Positions 50,612 to 59,663 of a stretch of DNA of 64,000 nucleotides are shown in pieces; the stretch's first letter is position 1; the number at the start of each line of letters is the position of its first letter. The stretch is from Sinorhizobium sojae CCBAU 05684. GTDB lineage: Bacteria; Pseudomonadota; Alphaproteobacteria; Rhizobiales; Rhizobiaceae. A model generated the notes under the pieces. The model worked only from the letters and a program-made list of their open reading frames with translations. It made no database searches and had not been told where the DNA came from. The translations under genes were made by a program, and so were the position numbers. The stretch is from NCBI RefSeq assembly GCF_002288525.1, contig NZ_CP023067.1, forward strand, positions 124,001 to 188,000. The letters are read 5' to 3'.

Positions 50612-51612
50612 TGGTAGCCCTCCTCTGGATCGACCTTGCCGCGGAAAACCCAATAGGCATAGGCGGTATAGGCGAGAATGATCGGCACCAGGATGAGGGC
50701 GCCGACGAGCAGGAAGGCGAGACTGTCATCCGGAGCCGCGGCGTCCCAGATGGTCAGCGACGGCGGCACGATGAAGGGATAGAAGCTGATGCCGATGCCG
50801 ATATAGCCAAGCACGAAGAGACCGAGGGCGGCGATGAAAGGCTGGGTGTCGTGCCGGTCGCGTATGCCCTTCAGCAGCAGATACAGGCCCCCGAGCACGA
50901 GCAGCGGCACGATGACGCTGAAGATCGCCGTCGGCCAGCCGAACCAACGCTCGAGATAGACCGGCTCGAGAAACGGCGTCCAGAGGCTGACGATGCCCAT
51001 CGCCGCGACGGTGGCGAAAGAGCAGCGCAGCGCAATGGTGCGAGCGCTGTCGGCAAGCACGCCGCGGGTCTTCATGATCAGCCACGTTGCGCCGAGCAGG
51101 GCATAGCCGACGACGATGGCAAGGCCCGTCATGATCGAGAAGGGCGTCAGCCAATCCCACCAGCCGCCGGCATAGGCGCGATCTTCAACAGGGATGCCCT
51201 GGACCAAAGCGCCCAGCGCCAGCCCTTGCGCGAAGGCGGCAAGCGTGGAGCCGCCGGCAAAAGCCCAGTTCCACAGGAACTCGCCGCGGCGCGTCCGCCA
51301 GCGATATTCGAAGGCGACGCCGCGGAAAATGAGGCCGAGCAGCATCGCGATGATCGGCGCGTAGAGCGCCGGCAGGACCGTGGCGTAGGCGAGGGGAAAC
51401 ACCGCCATGAGCCCGCCGCCGCCGAGCACCAGCCAGGTTTCATTGCCGTCCCACACGGGGGCGACGGAATTCATCATCACGTCACGGTCGTGTTTTTCCG
51501 GAAAGAGCGGAAAGAGGATTCCGACGCCGAGATCGAAGCCGTCGAGAACGACGTAAGCGAGAACGGAGAAGGCGATGAGGCCGGCCCAGATCAGCGGCAG
51601 GTCAATGTCCAT
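50608..51612 (-). CDS. cydB: Cytochrome bd-type quinol oxidase subunit II (CydB/CioB)
   Basis: Membrane subunit of the bd-type terminal oxidase, 334 residues with about eight to nine helices. The N-terminal block is DLPLIWAGLIAFSVLAYVVLDGFDLGVGIL, in two adjoining parts, followed by VWDGNETWLVLGGGGLMAVFPLAYA, typical of CydB/CioB. The ATG lies inside the last 11 bases of cydA, so the two are translationally coupled; the longer in-frame start upstream was rejected. The small DUF2474-like gene follows by overlap. Together they form a compact oxidase operon for low oxygen or cyanide/stress respiration. Confidence 0.94.
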   Translation of the reverse strand: MDIDLPLIWAGLIAFSVLAYVVLDGFDLGVGILFPLFPEKHDRDVMMNSVAPVWDGNETWLVLGGGGLMAVFPLAYATVLPALYAPIIAMLLGLIFRGVAFEYRWRTRRGEFLWNWAFAGGSTLAAFAQGLALGALVQGIPVEDRAYAGGWWDWLTPFSIMTGLAIVVGYALLGATWLIMKTRGVLADSARTIALRCSFATVAAMGIVSLWTPFLEPVYLERWFGWPTAIFSVIVPLLVLGGLYLLLKGIRDRHDTQPFIAALGLFVLGYIGIGISFYPFIVPPSLTIWDAAAPDDSLAFLLVGALILVPIILAYTAYAYWVFRGKVDPEEGYH

Positions 51613-53011
51613 GTTGGCCTCCATGGGGTTGAGCCGGGCCGGGCGTGACGCCGGCGGTACGTATCGGTCCCTCACCGAGTTCCGGTAAGGTGTCGCGCGG
51701 CAGGCGTGCCATCAGCCGCAGGATGTAGAAAGTACCGGCCCCGAAGACGAAAAAATAGACGATGATGAAGGCAATGAGCGAGGCACCGACGGCCGGGGCT
51801 CCGATCGGCGAGATCGAATCGGCCGTCAGCAGGTGGCCATAAACCGTGTAGGGCTGGCGCCCGACTTCGGTGGTGATCCAGCCCGCGAGCACGGCCACGA
51901 AGCCGGACGGCCCCATGAGGACAGCGATGCGATGCAGCCGGTCATTCGTGTGGAGCGTGCCGCGATAGCGGCACCAGAGGCTCCAGAGGCCCAGGCCGAG
52001 CATGGAGAACCCCATGAGCAGCATGACGCGGAAGGACCAGAAGACGATGGCGACCGGCGGCTGCAACTCTTCGGGAACCGTGTCGAGCCCGGCAAGCGGC
52101 GCATCGAGCGAGTGCTTCAGGATGAGGCTCGACAGCTTCGGGATTTCGATCGCGTAATCCACCCGCTTCTCAGCGGAATTGGGAATGCCGAAGAGGATCA
52201 GCGGTGCGCCATCGGGATGACTCTGGTAGTGGCCCTCCATGGCCATCACCTTGGCCGGCTGGTGCTCGAGGGTGTTGAGCCCGTGCTGGTCGCCGGCGAA
52301 GATCTGGACCGGCGCCACGATCGCCGCCATCCACATAGCCATGGAAAACATGGCGCGGGCGCGGCGCGGCGCCGTGTTGCGCAGGAGGTGCCATGCCCCG
52401 CAGGCACCGACTACGAAGGCGGTCGTCAAATAGGCGGCGAGCACCATATGCACCAGCCTGTAGGGGAAGGACGGATTGAAGATCACCGCCCACCAGTCGT
52501 CGGGAACGAATTGGCCCGCCTCGTTCACGGAGAAGCCGGCCGGCGTCTGCATCCACGAATTCACCGCCAGAATCCAGGTGGCCGAGATCAGCGTGCCGAA
52601 AGCGACCATCACCGTTGCGAGAAAATGCAGCCTCGGACCGACCCGGTTCAGGCCGAACAGCATGACGCCGAGGAATCCGGCCTCGAGGAAAAAGGCCGTC
52701 AACACCTCATAGCCCATCAGCGGTCCGATGACCGGACCTGCCTTGTCGGAGAACACGCTCCAGTTTGTGCCGAACTGGTATGACATGACAATGCCGGACA
52801 CCACGCCCATGCCGAAGGCGACGGCAAAGATCGTCTTCCAGAAGTTGAACAGTTCCAGGTAGACCTCGTCGTTTTTCCAGAGCCAGAGCGCTTCGAGAAC
52901 GGCGAGATAGCTTGCGAGACCGATGGAGAAGGCAGGAAATATGATGTGAAAAGAGACGGTGAATGCAAATTGTACGCGTGCGAGCAGAGTTGCATCAAAG
53001 GCTTCGAACAC
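51602..53011 (-). CDS. cydA: Cytochrome bd-type quinol oxidase subunit I (CydA, cyanide-insensitive type)
   Basis: Haem-carrying subunit that reduces oxygen with quinol electrons. The 469-residue protein begins VFEAFDATLLARVQFAFTVS, with the haem-ligand histidine in FHIIFPAFSIGL. A second histidine lies in YRLVHMVLAAYL and the methionine ligand in FRVMLLMGFSMLG. WITTEVGRQPYTVYG is the quinol-oxidase signature. A short Q-loop and overall length mark the CIO/short-Q-loop group. GTG at 53011 with AAAGGATC seven bases ahead was chosen over two ATGs further upstream (53065 and 53131), because homologues start at this point. Confidence 0.92.
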   Translation of the reverse strand: MFEAFDATLLARVQFAFTVSFHIIFPAFSIGLASYLAVLEALWLWKNDEVYLELFNFWKTIFAVAFGMGVVSGIVMSYQFGTNWSVFSDKAGPVIGPLMGYEVLTAFFLEAGFLGVMLFGLNRVGPRLHFLATVMVAFGTLISATWILAVNSWMQTPAGFSVNEAGQFVPDDWWAVIFNPSFPYRLVHMVLAAYLTTAFVVGACGAWHLLRNTAPRRARAMFSMAMWMAAIVAPVQIFAGDQHGLNTLEHQPAKVMAMEGHYQSHPDGAPLILFGIPNSAEKRVDYAIEIPKLSSLILKHSLDAPLAGLDTVPEELQPPVAIVFWSFRVMLLMGFSMLGLGLWSLWCRYRGTLHTNDRLHRIAVLMGPSGFVAVLAGWITTEVGRQPYTVYGHLLTADSISPIGAPAVGASLIAFIIVYFFVFGAGTFYILRLMARLPRDTLPELGEGPIRTAGVTPGPAQPHGGQHGH

Positions 53012-53210
53012 GGCGGGATCCTTTCGGCGCAAGAGGACTAGGTCCGTCCCGGCATTGTCGCTCATCGGCGCCGCAACCCCGTCGACGCCGTCGATTTCAT
53101 CGTGTGATTGAATCTGAGGGAAAATTGCCAAAGGTCAATGACGGCCCGGCCGCCACGTTGTCACACTGCGGCAATCTTTCGCCTGCGGCATTTGGACCGG
53201 GAGATCGAGA

Positions 53211-54380
53211 TCAAGGACGCGCGAGATAGGCCTCTGCGAGTTCCGTCCAGAATGCGGCGCCGATCGGCAGCAGGTCGTCGTTGAAATCGTAGCCCGGGTG
53301 GTGGAGCGGCTTCTCCTCGCCCTTCACCCGCGATCCGAGGAAGAAATAGGTGCCCGGCCTTTCCTTGAGCATATAGGCGAAGTCCTCGCTGCCCATATAG
53401 GGACGGGCAAGATCGATGACCTTGTCCGCTCCGGCAAAGCGGATGGCGAGGTCGCGGACGAAGTCCGTCTCCGCCTTGTGGTTGAAGGTCGCATCGTAGC
53501 TGCGCTCGTAGTCGACGGTTGCGCGCATGCCGTAGCTTTCCGCCTGTGCTCCCGCGATCGTGCGGATGCGGCGTTCGAGTTCGTCGCGCACGGCAGCATC
53601 GAAAGAGCGAATGCCGACGACGATCTCGGCCCGTTCCGGAATGATGTTGCTCGCCGAGCCCGCGTGAAACGCGCCGACCGTGACGACCGCCGGGTCCATC
53701 GGGTGGATGTTGCGCGATATGATCGATTGCAGCGCCATGACGATGCTGGTGCCGCAGATGATCGGATCGGCCGTCTCCTGCGGCTCGGCGCCGTGGCCGC
53801 CGCGGCCGTGGACGGTGATCCGCGCCTCGTCGACCGCCGCCATCACCGGACCTTCGCGCAAGGCGAAGTAGCCAAAGGGCAGGTTCGGCTCATTGTGGAG
53901 CGCGAAAACTGCGTCGCATGGGAATTTGTCAAACAGACCCTCTTCGACCATGATCTTTGCGCCGCCGAAATTCTCTTCGGCCGGCTGGAAGATGAGGTGG
54001 ATCGTGCCGTCGAAGTTCTTCCGCTCGGCAAGCGCGCGGGCCGCCCCGAGCAGCATTGCCGTGTGGCCGTCATGGCCGCAGGCATGCATCAGCCCCGGCG
54101 TCTTGCTCGCATAGCCGAGCCCGGTCTCCTCGTGGATCGGCAGGGCGTCGATATCGGCGCGGATGCTGATGGAGCGGGAGCCGGTGCCGTTTGTCAGCGT
54201 GCCGACGACGCCGGTCTTCGCAAGTCCCGTGGTCACACGGTAGCCCAGCGCCTCGAGATGACGCGCGATGAAGGCCGATGTTCGCCTCTCCTCTAGTCCG
54301 AGTTCCGGATGGGCATGCAAATCCCTGCGGATGGCGACGAGTTCCGGCATGGCATTGTCGATGGCGGCAGTGAGTTTCAT
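53211..54380 (-). CDS. M20-family amidohydrolase (aminoacylase/hippurate-hydrolase type)
   Basis: Zinc-dependent amidohydrolase of peptidase family M20D, 389 residues. Metal and catalytic motifs: IRRDLHAHPELGLEE, IRADIDALPI, MHACGHDGHTAMLLGAA, FQPAEENFGGAK (catalytic E-E), ALHNEPNLPFGYFAL and GSEDFAYMLKERPG. Members hydrolyse N-acyl amino acids or related amides. It starts one base after the stop of an amino-acid ABC permease, so it belongs to the transport operon and probably acts on the imported compound, perhaps an N-acylated amino acid. The precise substrate is unknown. Confidence 0.9.
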   Translation of the reverse strand: MKLTAAIDNAMPELVAIRRDLHAHPELGLEERRTSAFIARHLEALGYRVTTGLAKTGVVGTLTNGTGSRSISIRADIDALPIHEETGLGYASKTPGLMHACGHDGHTAMLLGAARALAERKNFDGTIHLIFQPAEENFGGAKIMVEEGLFDKFPCDAVFALHNEPNLPFGYFALREGPVMAAVDEARITVHGRGGHGAEPQETADPIICGTSIVMALQSIISRNIHPMDPAVVTVGAFHAGSASNIIPERAEIVVGIRSFDAAVRDELERRIRTIAGAQAESYGMRATVDYERSYDATFNHKAETDFVRDLAIRFAGADKVIDLARPYMGSEDFAYMLKERPGTYFFLGSRVKGEEKPLHHPGYDFNDDLLPIGAAFWTELAEAYLARP

Positions 54381-54381
54381 G

Positions 54382-55206
54382 TCAGGCACCACGGGTTGGT
54401 ATGCGGTTTTCGAGATAGCGGAAGGCAAGCACCAGAAGGCCCGTCAAGCACATATAGACGAGTGCGAGCAGGAGCAGCGGCTCGTAGGTCAGGTAGGTCT
54501 CCTGCCGCACTTTGGAGATCACCGCATAGACGTCGACAACGGTGATCGTTGCCACCAGCGGCGTGGATTTGAGTTGCAATACGGTTTCGCCGGTTAGCGT
54601 CGGCAGCGCCCGGTGCACGGCGCGCGGCAGCCAGATGCGCCGGAACAGCGTCCATCGGCCCATTCCGTAGGCGTGTGCCGCCTCCAATTCCCCCTTGGGC
54701 ACGCCTGCGAAAGCGCCGCGCATCACCTCGCCCTCATAGGCGGCAAAGGAGATCGTCAGTGCCGCGATGCCATAGGGCCAGGCCTCACGGAGATAGGGCC
54801 AGAGGAAGGACTGGCGAATTGCCGGAAACTGCGGAAAAAGCGAACCGAGCCCGTAATAGAGGAGCCAGAGCTGCAGGAGCAATGGCGTGCCGCGAATGAC
54901 GGTACAGAAAAGACGGGCCGGAACCTTCAGGAACCACGGCCCGGTCACCTGCGCGAGTCCGAGCGGGACCGCTATCAGGAAGCCGAGGAGCGATGTTGTG
55001 AACAGCATCGCCAGGCTGACGAGGATGCCGTTCCCCAGCTGCGGGAGGTAGCGCGGCAGCCAATCCCAGCGCATGAGGATCGCGATGGAAAGAACCAGGC
55101 CCACGAAGAGGATAATCAGCACGATCCGATGCGGCTTGAAGAAGCTCTCCGCCTTGGGGATATCCTCGGGAGACAAGGCGAGCGCGTGGGTGGTTTCGTT
55201 GTTCAT
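54382..55206 (-). CDS. Polar amino-acid ABC transporter permease (HisM/OccM type)
   Basis: Inner-membrane permease, 274 residues with an N-terminal soluble segment and five to six helices. It has GNGILVSLAMLFTTSLLGFL, the EAA-type loop YEGEVMRGAFAGVPKGELEAA then AYGMGRWTLFRRI, and a C-terminal helix ENRIPTRGA. The ATG overlaps the stop of the partner permease (ATGA). The basic/polar amino-acid class is supported by the GVPKGELEAA signature. A much longer open frame upstream in this phase is antisense noise within the other permease. Confidence 0.9.
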   Translation of the reverse strand: MNNETTHALALSPEDIPKAESFFKPHRIVLIILFVGLVLSIAILMRWDWLPRYLPQLGNGILVSLAMLFTTSLLGFLIAVPLGLAQVTGPWFLKVPARLFCTVIRGTPLLLQLWLLYYGLGSLFPQFPAIRQSFLWPYLREAWPYGIAALTISFAAYEGEVMRGAFAGVPKGELEAAHAYGMGRWTLFRRIWLPRAVHRALPTLTGETVLQLKSTPLVATITVVDVYAVISKVRQETYLTYEPLLLLALVYMCLTGLLVLAFRYLENRIPTRGA

Positions 55207-55922
55207 CGCTGCTCCACGAACCCCTGGCGGGCATGCCGTTCGATGACGCCGATGACGAGGTTGGAAACGAGTGTCAGCGCCAGATAGAGCGCGCCGGCCG
55301 CGCAGAAGAAGAGGAAATAGGCCTTGGTCGCACCGGCCGCCTGGCGGGTCACGAGCGTCAGTTCGGCAAAGCCGACGACGGCGAGCAACGCCGTGTCCTT
55401 GGTTGCGATCAGCCAGAGGTTGGCGAGACCGGGAATGGCGTGGGGCAGCATCGCCGGCAGGGTGATGCGCCTCAGAACCTTGGCCGGCGACATGCCGTAG
55501 GCGCGCGCCGCCTCGATCTGACCCGCCGGCACCGCCTTGATTGCGCCGCGTAGCACCTCCGTCGAATAGGCGCCCTGGACAACACCGATGACGAAGACAC
55601 CCGCCATCAGGCCGCTGATGTCGACCGTCCCGAGCCCGACAAGGCCGAGCAGTTGGTTCAGGAGATCGGTGCCCGCATAGTAGAGGAGCAGGATCAGCAC
55701 GAGCTCTGGTACGGCCCGCACCACGGTCGTATAGCACTCGAGCAAATCGCGCAGCACCGGACCGCCATAGAGCTTGCCGAAGGCGCCGCCGACGCCGAGC
55801 AGGAGCCCGAGCGCATAGCCGCCGAGGGCGATTTCGATCGAGTGGAGGAAGCCCTGCAGCAGAACGCCGCCCCAGCCCGGGGCCGAGAGAGCAAGCAGGC
55901 TCCAGTTGACGAAGGAATCCAT
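55203..55922 (-). CDS. Polar amino-acid ABC transporter permease (HisQ/OccQ type)
   Basis: Second permease subunit, 239 residues: WGGVLLQGFLHSIEIALGGYA, ELVLILLLYYAGTDLL and the EAA loop GAYSTEVLRGAIKAVPAGQIEAARAYGMSPAKV in adjoining blocks. It matches the HisQ/ArtQ/OccQ group used for arginine, ornithine, histidine or opines. MDSFVN was chosen as start; a TTG three codons earlier is possible. It pairs with the following permease to form a heterodimer, coupled by a 4-base overlap. Confidence 0.9.
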   Translation of the reverse strand: MDSFVNWSLLALSAPGWGGVLLQGFLHSIEIALGGYALGLLLGVGGAFGKLYGGPVLRDLLECYTTVVRAVPELVLILLLYYAGTDLLNQLLGLVGLGTVDISGLMAGVFVIGVVQGAYSTEVLRGAIKAVPAGQIEAARAYGMSPAKVLRRITLPAMLPHAIPGLANLWLIATKDTALLAVVGFAELTLVTRQAAGATKAYFLFFCAAGALYLALTLVSNLVIGVIERHARQGFVEQR

Positions 55923-55979
55923 GGCGGTCAACTCCGAACGCTTCGGCCGGCGGTCCTGTAACCGCCGGCCAATTGCGGA

Positions 55980-56759
55980 TCAGCCGCCATAGATGTCGAA
56001 GTCGAAATACTTCTTGGAGAAGGCCTCGTAGGTGCCGTTCTCACGGATCGCCTTGATCGCCGCGTTGATCTTGTCCTTGAGTTCTGTCTCCCCTTGGCGC
56101 AGACCGACGCCGACGCCGGGGCCGAGCACCTGGACATCCTGGGCAACGTCGCCCTTGTATTCGCAGCAAGCCTTGCCCTGGTCGCTCTCGAGGAAAGCGT
56201 CGAGCGCGATCGCATCGGCTTGCACGGCATCGAGGCGACCGGCGGCGAGGTCCTGGTTTGCCTCGTCCTGCGTCTGGTATTCCTTGATCTCGACGCCGGC
56301 AGGGGCGAAATGCTTGGTCGCATAGGCTTGGTGCACGGTCGAGACCTGCACACCCAGCGTTTTGCCGGCAAGGCCTTCCGGCGTCGGCTTGATGTCCTCG
56401 CCCTTGGCGCCGATGATCCCGGTTGGCGTGTTGTAGTACTTGTCGGAGAAGTCGATCGTCTTCAATCGTTCCTCGGTGATCGACATCGAACCGACGATCA
56501 GGTCTATCTTTTTCGCGTTGAGTGCCGGAATGATGCCGTCCCAGGCAACCGGCGTGACCACGCAATCGAGTTTGGCCTCGGCACAGATCGCCTTCATGAA
56601 CTCGATTTCCCAGCCCTCCCAATCGCCGTTGGCGTCGGGCGAGGTGAAGGGCGGGTAGGGTTCGGCGGCGATGCCGACCTTGACCGTTTCAGCCGAGGCG
56701 GCGGCGCCGGTAATCGACAGTGCGGCGGCCAGCGCCAGGAGCTTCAATGTCTTCTTCAT
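55980..56759 (-). CDS. Polar (probably basic) amino-acid binding protein, family 3
   Basis: Periplasmic binding protein of 259 residues. The signal peptide KTLKLLALAAALSITGAAASA is followed by VKVGIAAEPYPPFTSPDANGDW and EGWEIEFMKAICAEAKLDCV, very like lysine/arginine/ornithine-binding proteins. The classic ligand loop reads IVGSMSITEERLKTIDFSDKYY. Two cysteine groups (LDC and ACCEY) may form disulfides. Together with two permeases and an ATPase it makes a full importer. Arginine as ligand is supported by the adjacent aruH/aruI-like genes, but other basic amino acids or conjugates remain possible. Confidence 0.9.
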   Translation of the reverse strand: MKKTLKLLALAAALSITGAAASAETVKVGIAAEPYPPFTSPDANGDWEGWEIEFMKAICAEAKLDCVVTPVAWDGIIPALNAKKIDLIVGSMSITEERLKTIDFSDKYYNTPTGIIGAKGEDIKPTPEGLAGKTLGVQVSTVHQAYATKHFAPAGVEIKEYQTQDEANQDLAAGRLDAVQADAIALDAFLESDQGKACCEYKGDVAQDVQVLGPGVGVGLRQGETELKDKINAAIKAIRENGTYEAFSKKYFDFDIYGG

Positions 56760-56795
56760 GCTGTTCCCCTTTGTGGTTGTTGAGCATTCAGGAAT

Positions 56796-57569
56796 TCAAT
56801 GAATTGAGCTGATGAACTTCTTGAGCCTTTCGGATCTAGGCGTGCCGAAGATCGCGTCCGGCGGTCCTTGTTCCTCGATGATGCCGTTGTGCAGGAAGAC
56901 GATGTGGTTTGCGACGTTGCGGGCGAACTTCATCTCGTGGGTGACGAGGATCATCGTCCGCTTCTCGCGCGCAAGATCGCCGATCACGGAAAGCACCTCG
57001 CCGACGAGCTCCGGATCGAGCGCTGAGGTCGGCTCGTCGAAGAGCATGACGAGCGGCTGGATTGCGAGCGCCCGGGCGATCGCCGCACGCTGCTGCTGGC
57101 CCCCTGAAAGGAAGGCCGGATAGGCGTCGCGCTTGTCGTGGAGCCCGACCCGCTTGAGCAGCGCTTCGGCCATCTCTACGGCTTCGGCCTTGGATCTGCC
57201 GAGCACATGTACCGGCGCCTCGATGACATTGTCGAGGATCGTCATATGTTGCCAGAGATTAAAGCTCTGAAAGACCATACCGAGCTGGGTGCGGATGCGC
57301 TGGACCTGCTTGCGGTCCGCCGGCACCAGTCCGCCCCTGCCGTCGGATTTCATCCGGATCTCTTCGCCGTGAACGCTGATCCGTCCGGCCGAGGGCAATT
57401 CCAGCATGTTGATGCAGCGCAACAGCGTCGACTTGCCCGAGCCGCTGCCGCCGATGATCGCAATGACGTCGCCCGGGCGCGCCGTCAGGGATACGCCTTT
57501 CAGCACTTCCAGCGGCCCGAAACGCTTATGGAGGTCACTGACAGCAATTGCCTCGGCCGCCTCCGTCAT
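56796..57569 (-). CDS. Polar amino-acid ABC transporter ATPase (HisP/GlnQ type)
   Basis: The 257-residue ATPase has Walker A IIGGSGSGKSTLLRCIN, Q-loop FQSFNLWQHMTILDNV, signature [16 protein letters not shown], Walker B VMLFDEPTSALDPE and H-loop LVTHEMKFA. The basic motif insert EEIRMKSDGRGG is typical of HisP/OccP proteins for basic amino acids or opines. The start MTEAAE was chosen; 39 upstream in-frame codons overlap the regulatory region. It is the first gene of the minus-strand transport operon and diverges from the TetR gene. Confidence 0.92.
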   Translation of the reverse strand: MTEAAEAIAVSDLHKRFGPLEVLKGVSLTARPGDVIAIIGGSGSGKSTLLRCINMLELPSAGRISVHGEEIRMKSDGRGGLVPADRKQVQRIRTQLGMVFQSFNLWQHMTILDNVIEAPVHVLGRSKAEAVEMAEALLKRVGLHDKRDAYPAFLSGGQQQRAAIARALAIQPLVMLFDEPTSALDPELVGEVLSVIGDLAREKRTMILVTHEMKFARNVANHIVFLHNGIIEEQGPPDAIFGTPRSERLKKFISSIH

Positions 57570-57683
57570 CGGTGTGCGGTTCCCGTGGTTGGCGGGCTTC
57601 TCAAAAGCATGAAAACAGTTCCCCTCGTGTGGCTGTCGTGCAGCATTTTTCGGCTTTTTCGCTGTTTCCTGGCAGTATGCTGG

Positions 57684-57714
57684 CACTTGTGTCGTTATTG
57701 TTCAAGTGTATAAT
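57684..57714 (+). promoter_or_regulatory. Promoter with inverted-repeat operator upstream of the TetR gene
   Basis: TTGTGT (57687-57692), 16-bp spacer and a perfect TATAAT (57709-57714) make a good sigma-70 promoter towards the TetR gene. The inverted repeat CACTTG-N13-CAAGTG (57684-57708) overlaps the -35 and spacer, the usual place for a TetR-family autorepressor. The divergent transport operon begins about 115 bp to the left and could share the operator. Confidence 0.55.
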
Positions 57715-57840
57715 AACGGCGCCGCCCAAAATTTCTGGCGGGACTCCCGCTTGAACGAGCCCGCCGCAGGAGCAGCTAATGAGCCTATCCGGTTGGAACG
57801 AACCGATTTGGTCGGCAGACGCCGGGATCCGGGGGCGGCC

Positions 57841-58455
57841 GTGAGGCGCCGCAGCTTTCACCGCGCTCCGGAAGGCGAACGCCGGCAGGAACTGATCGAG
57901 GCGACGCTCGACTGTATATCCGAATTCGGTCTCAAGGGTGCCACCGTCCGCCAGATCGCGGTCCGCGCCGGCGTCACCGCTGGGCTCGTCCGGCACTATT
58001 TCGACTCCAAGGATCAGATGGTCGCGGAGGCTTATCGCGCCGTAATCGCCTCGCTGACGGAAAAGGCGAAGAATGTCGAGGGCGATCCGGCGACGCGTCT
58101 CAAGGACTTCATCGCCATCAATCTCAGCGAGCCGGTGGCCGACAGTCGCAGCGTCTCGCTGTGGGCAGCCTTCATCAGCCAGGTGAGGGTCGATCCTGTC
58201 CTCGCGGAGATTCACCGCGAGGGCTATCTCGCCTTCCGCAACGCCCTGCAGGCCCTATTGAGCGATTTCCTCGCGGCGAAGGGCAGACCCGCTAGCGATG
58301 AGTTCTGTCGCCGCTACGCCATAGCAATCAATGGCCTGGTCGACGGTCTCTGGATCGAAGGCTGCCTTGCCGGCGACCTCTTCCGCGAGGGAGAGCTGAT
58401 CAGCATCGCCATGGCCTCGGTCGAATCGTTGCTCGGTCTGCCTTTAGAGGAATAA
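57841..58455 (+). CDS. TetR-family (BetI-like) transcriptional regulator
   Basis: One-component repressor, 204 residues from the GTG chosen. The N-terminal helix-turn-helix is RRQELIEATLDCISEFGLKG, then VRQIAVRAGVTAGLVRHYFDSK, close to BetI in layout. The C-terminal ligand domain has WAAFISQVRVDPVLAEIH and INGLVDGLWIEGCLAGD, also BetI-like. An in-frame GTG at 57706 overlaps the TATAAT promoter and was rejected. Between the ABC operon and the aminotransferase, it probably controls both. The effector may be arginine or a catabolite. Confidence 0.87.
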   Translation: MRRRSFHRAPEGERRQELIEATLDCISEFGLKGATVRQIAVRAGVTAGLVRHYFDSKDQMVAEAYRAVIASLTEKAKNVEGDPATRLKDFIAINLSEPVADSRSVSLWAAFISQVRVDPVLAEIHREGYLAFRNALQALLSDFLAAKGRPASDEFCRRYAIAINGLVDGLWIEGCLAGDLFREGELISIAMASVESLLGLPLEE

Positions 58456-58472
58456 CGAACGGGAGAAATCAC

Positions 58473-59663
58473 ATGCGCTATGCGTCGATCACGTCGCGGC
58501 TGGCCGACCTTGGTTCCGGCAAGTGGTCGCTGCACATTCGTGCGCGGCAATTGAAGGCGAGCGGTGCCGACATCATCGAACTGACGATCGGCGAACCGGA
58601 CCTGCCGCCCGATCGCGCCCTCCTCGAGGAGTGCCAGCGCGCCATGAACGCGGGTCGGTACCGTTACTCTAACGGCCGCGGCGAGCCAGCCGTGGTTTCG
58701 GCGCTTGCGGAAAAATACCGTCGCCGCCGAGCCGACGTGACGGCGAAGAATGTCCTCTGTTTCCCCGGCACGCAGACGGCGCTTTTTACCGTGATGCTGG
58801 GGCTTGCCGAGACCGGCGACGGCGTGCTCGTCGGCGATCCGCTCTACGCGACCTATGAAGGCGTCATTCGTGCGGCCGGCGCCGATCCGGTATTCGTGCC
58901 GCTGAAATCTGATATGGGCTTTCACATGCAGGCGGAGGATCTGGAAAGGTCGGTCACGGCCGAATGCCGCGTGCTGCTGCTCAACACGCCGCACAACCCG
59001 ACCGGCGCCGTGCTTACGGCCGCCGAAATCGCGGCGATCGGCGAAGTGGCCCGCCGCCACGACCTCTGGATTGTCTGCGATGAGGTCTATGAGGAGCTAG
59101 TCTTCGGGGGTACGTTCGCTTCGCCCTTCGACGATCCGGACCTCGCCGAACGCACGATCGTGGTCTCGTCGATTTCGAAGTCCCATGCCGCGCCCGGATT
59201 CCGCAGCGGCTGGGCGGTCGGGCCGGCAGAGTTTACCCGGCGACTCCTGCCGGTTTCGGAAACCATGCTGTTCGGACAGCAGCCTTTCATTGCGGACATG
59301 ACGGCCCATGCCTTGACGCATGAGATCGATACCGCACGGCAGATGCGGGAGGCCTATGGGCGGCGCGCCGGCCTTATAGTCGACGGTCTCTCCCATGCAC
59401 CGGGCATCGCAGTCCTACCGCCGGAAGCGGGTATGTTTGCGCTGATCGACGTTGCGGGAACCGGCCTCTCCGGCGATGCCTTTGCCTGGGCGCTGCTCGA
59501 AGAGGAGCGCGTGGCGGTGATGCCGGGGTCGTCCTTCGGCAGGCAGGCGGAGGACTTCCTGCGCGTGAGCCTAACGGTTGCGGACGAGACCATCGACGAA
59601 GCCTGCCGCCGCATTGCCGCTTTGGCCGAGCGCTGCATGACCCGAAGGGAGCGCCGCGCATGA
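58473..59663 (+). CDS. Class I/II aminotransferase, probably arginine:pyruvate transaminase (AruH-like)
   Basis: The 396-residue PLP aminotransferase has ELTIGEPDLPPDRAL, RYSNGRGEPAVVSALA, FPGTQTALFTVMLGLAE, LLNTPHNPTGAVL (N-P-T-G), IVCDEVYEELVF and Schiff-base lysine in SSISKSHAAPGFRSGW. Alone these motifs do not fix the substrate. The next gene, a 5-guanidino-2-oxopentanoate decarboxylase-like enzyme overlapping by ATGA, points to arginine plus pyruvate giving 5-guanidino-2-oxopentanoate. It is 17 bp downstream of the TetR gene, so the three form one operon. Confidence 0.85.
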   Translation: MRYASITSRLADLGSGKWSLHIRARQLKASGADIIELTIGEPDLPPDRALLEECQRAMNAGRYRYSNGRGEPAVVSALAEKYRRRRADVTAKNVLCFPGTQTALFTVMLGLAETGDGVLVGDPLYATYEGVIRAAGADPVFVPLKSDMGFHMQAEDLERSVTAECRVLLLNTPHNPTGAVLTAAEIAAIGEVARRHDLWIVCDEVYEELVFGGTFASPFDDPDLAERTIVVSSISKSHAAPGFRSGWAVGPAEFTRRLLPVSETMLFGQQPFIADMTAHALTHEIDTARQMREAYGRRAGLIVDGLSHAPGIAVLPPEAGMFALIDVAGTGLSGDAFAWALLEEERVAVMPGSSFGRQAEDFLRVSLTVADETIDEACRRIAALAERCMTRRERRA

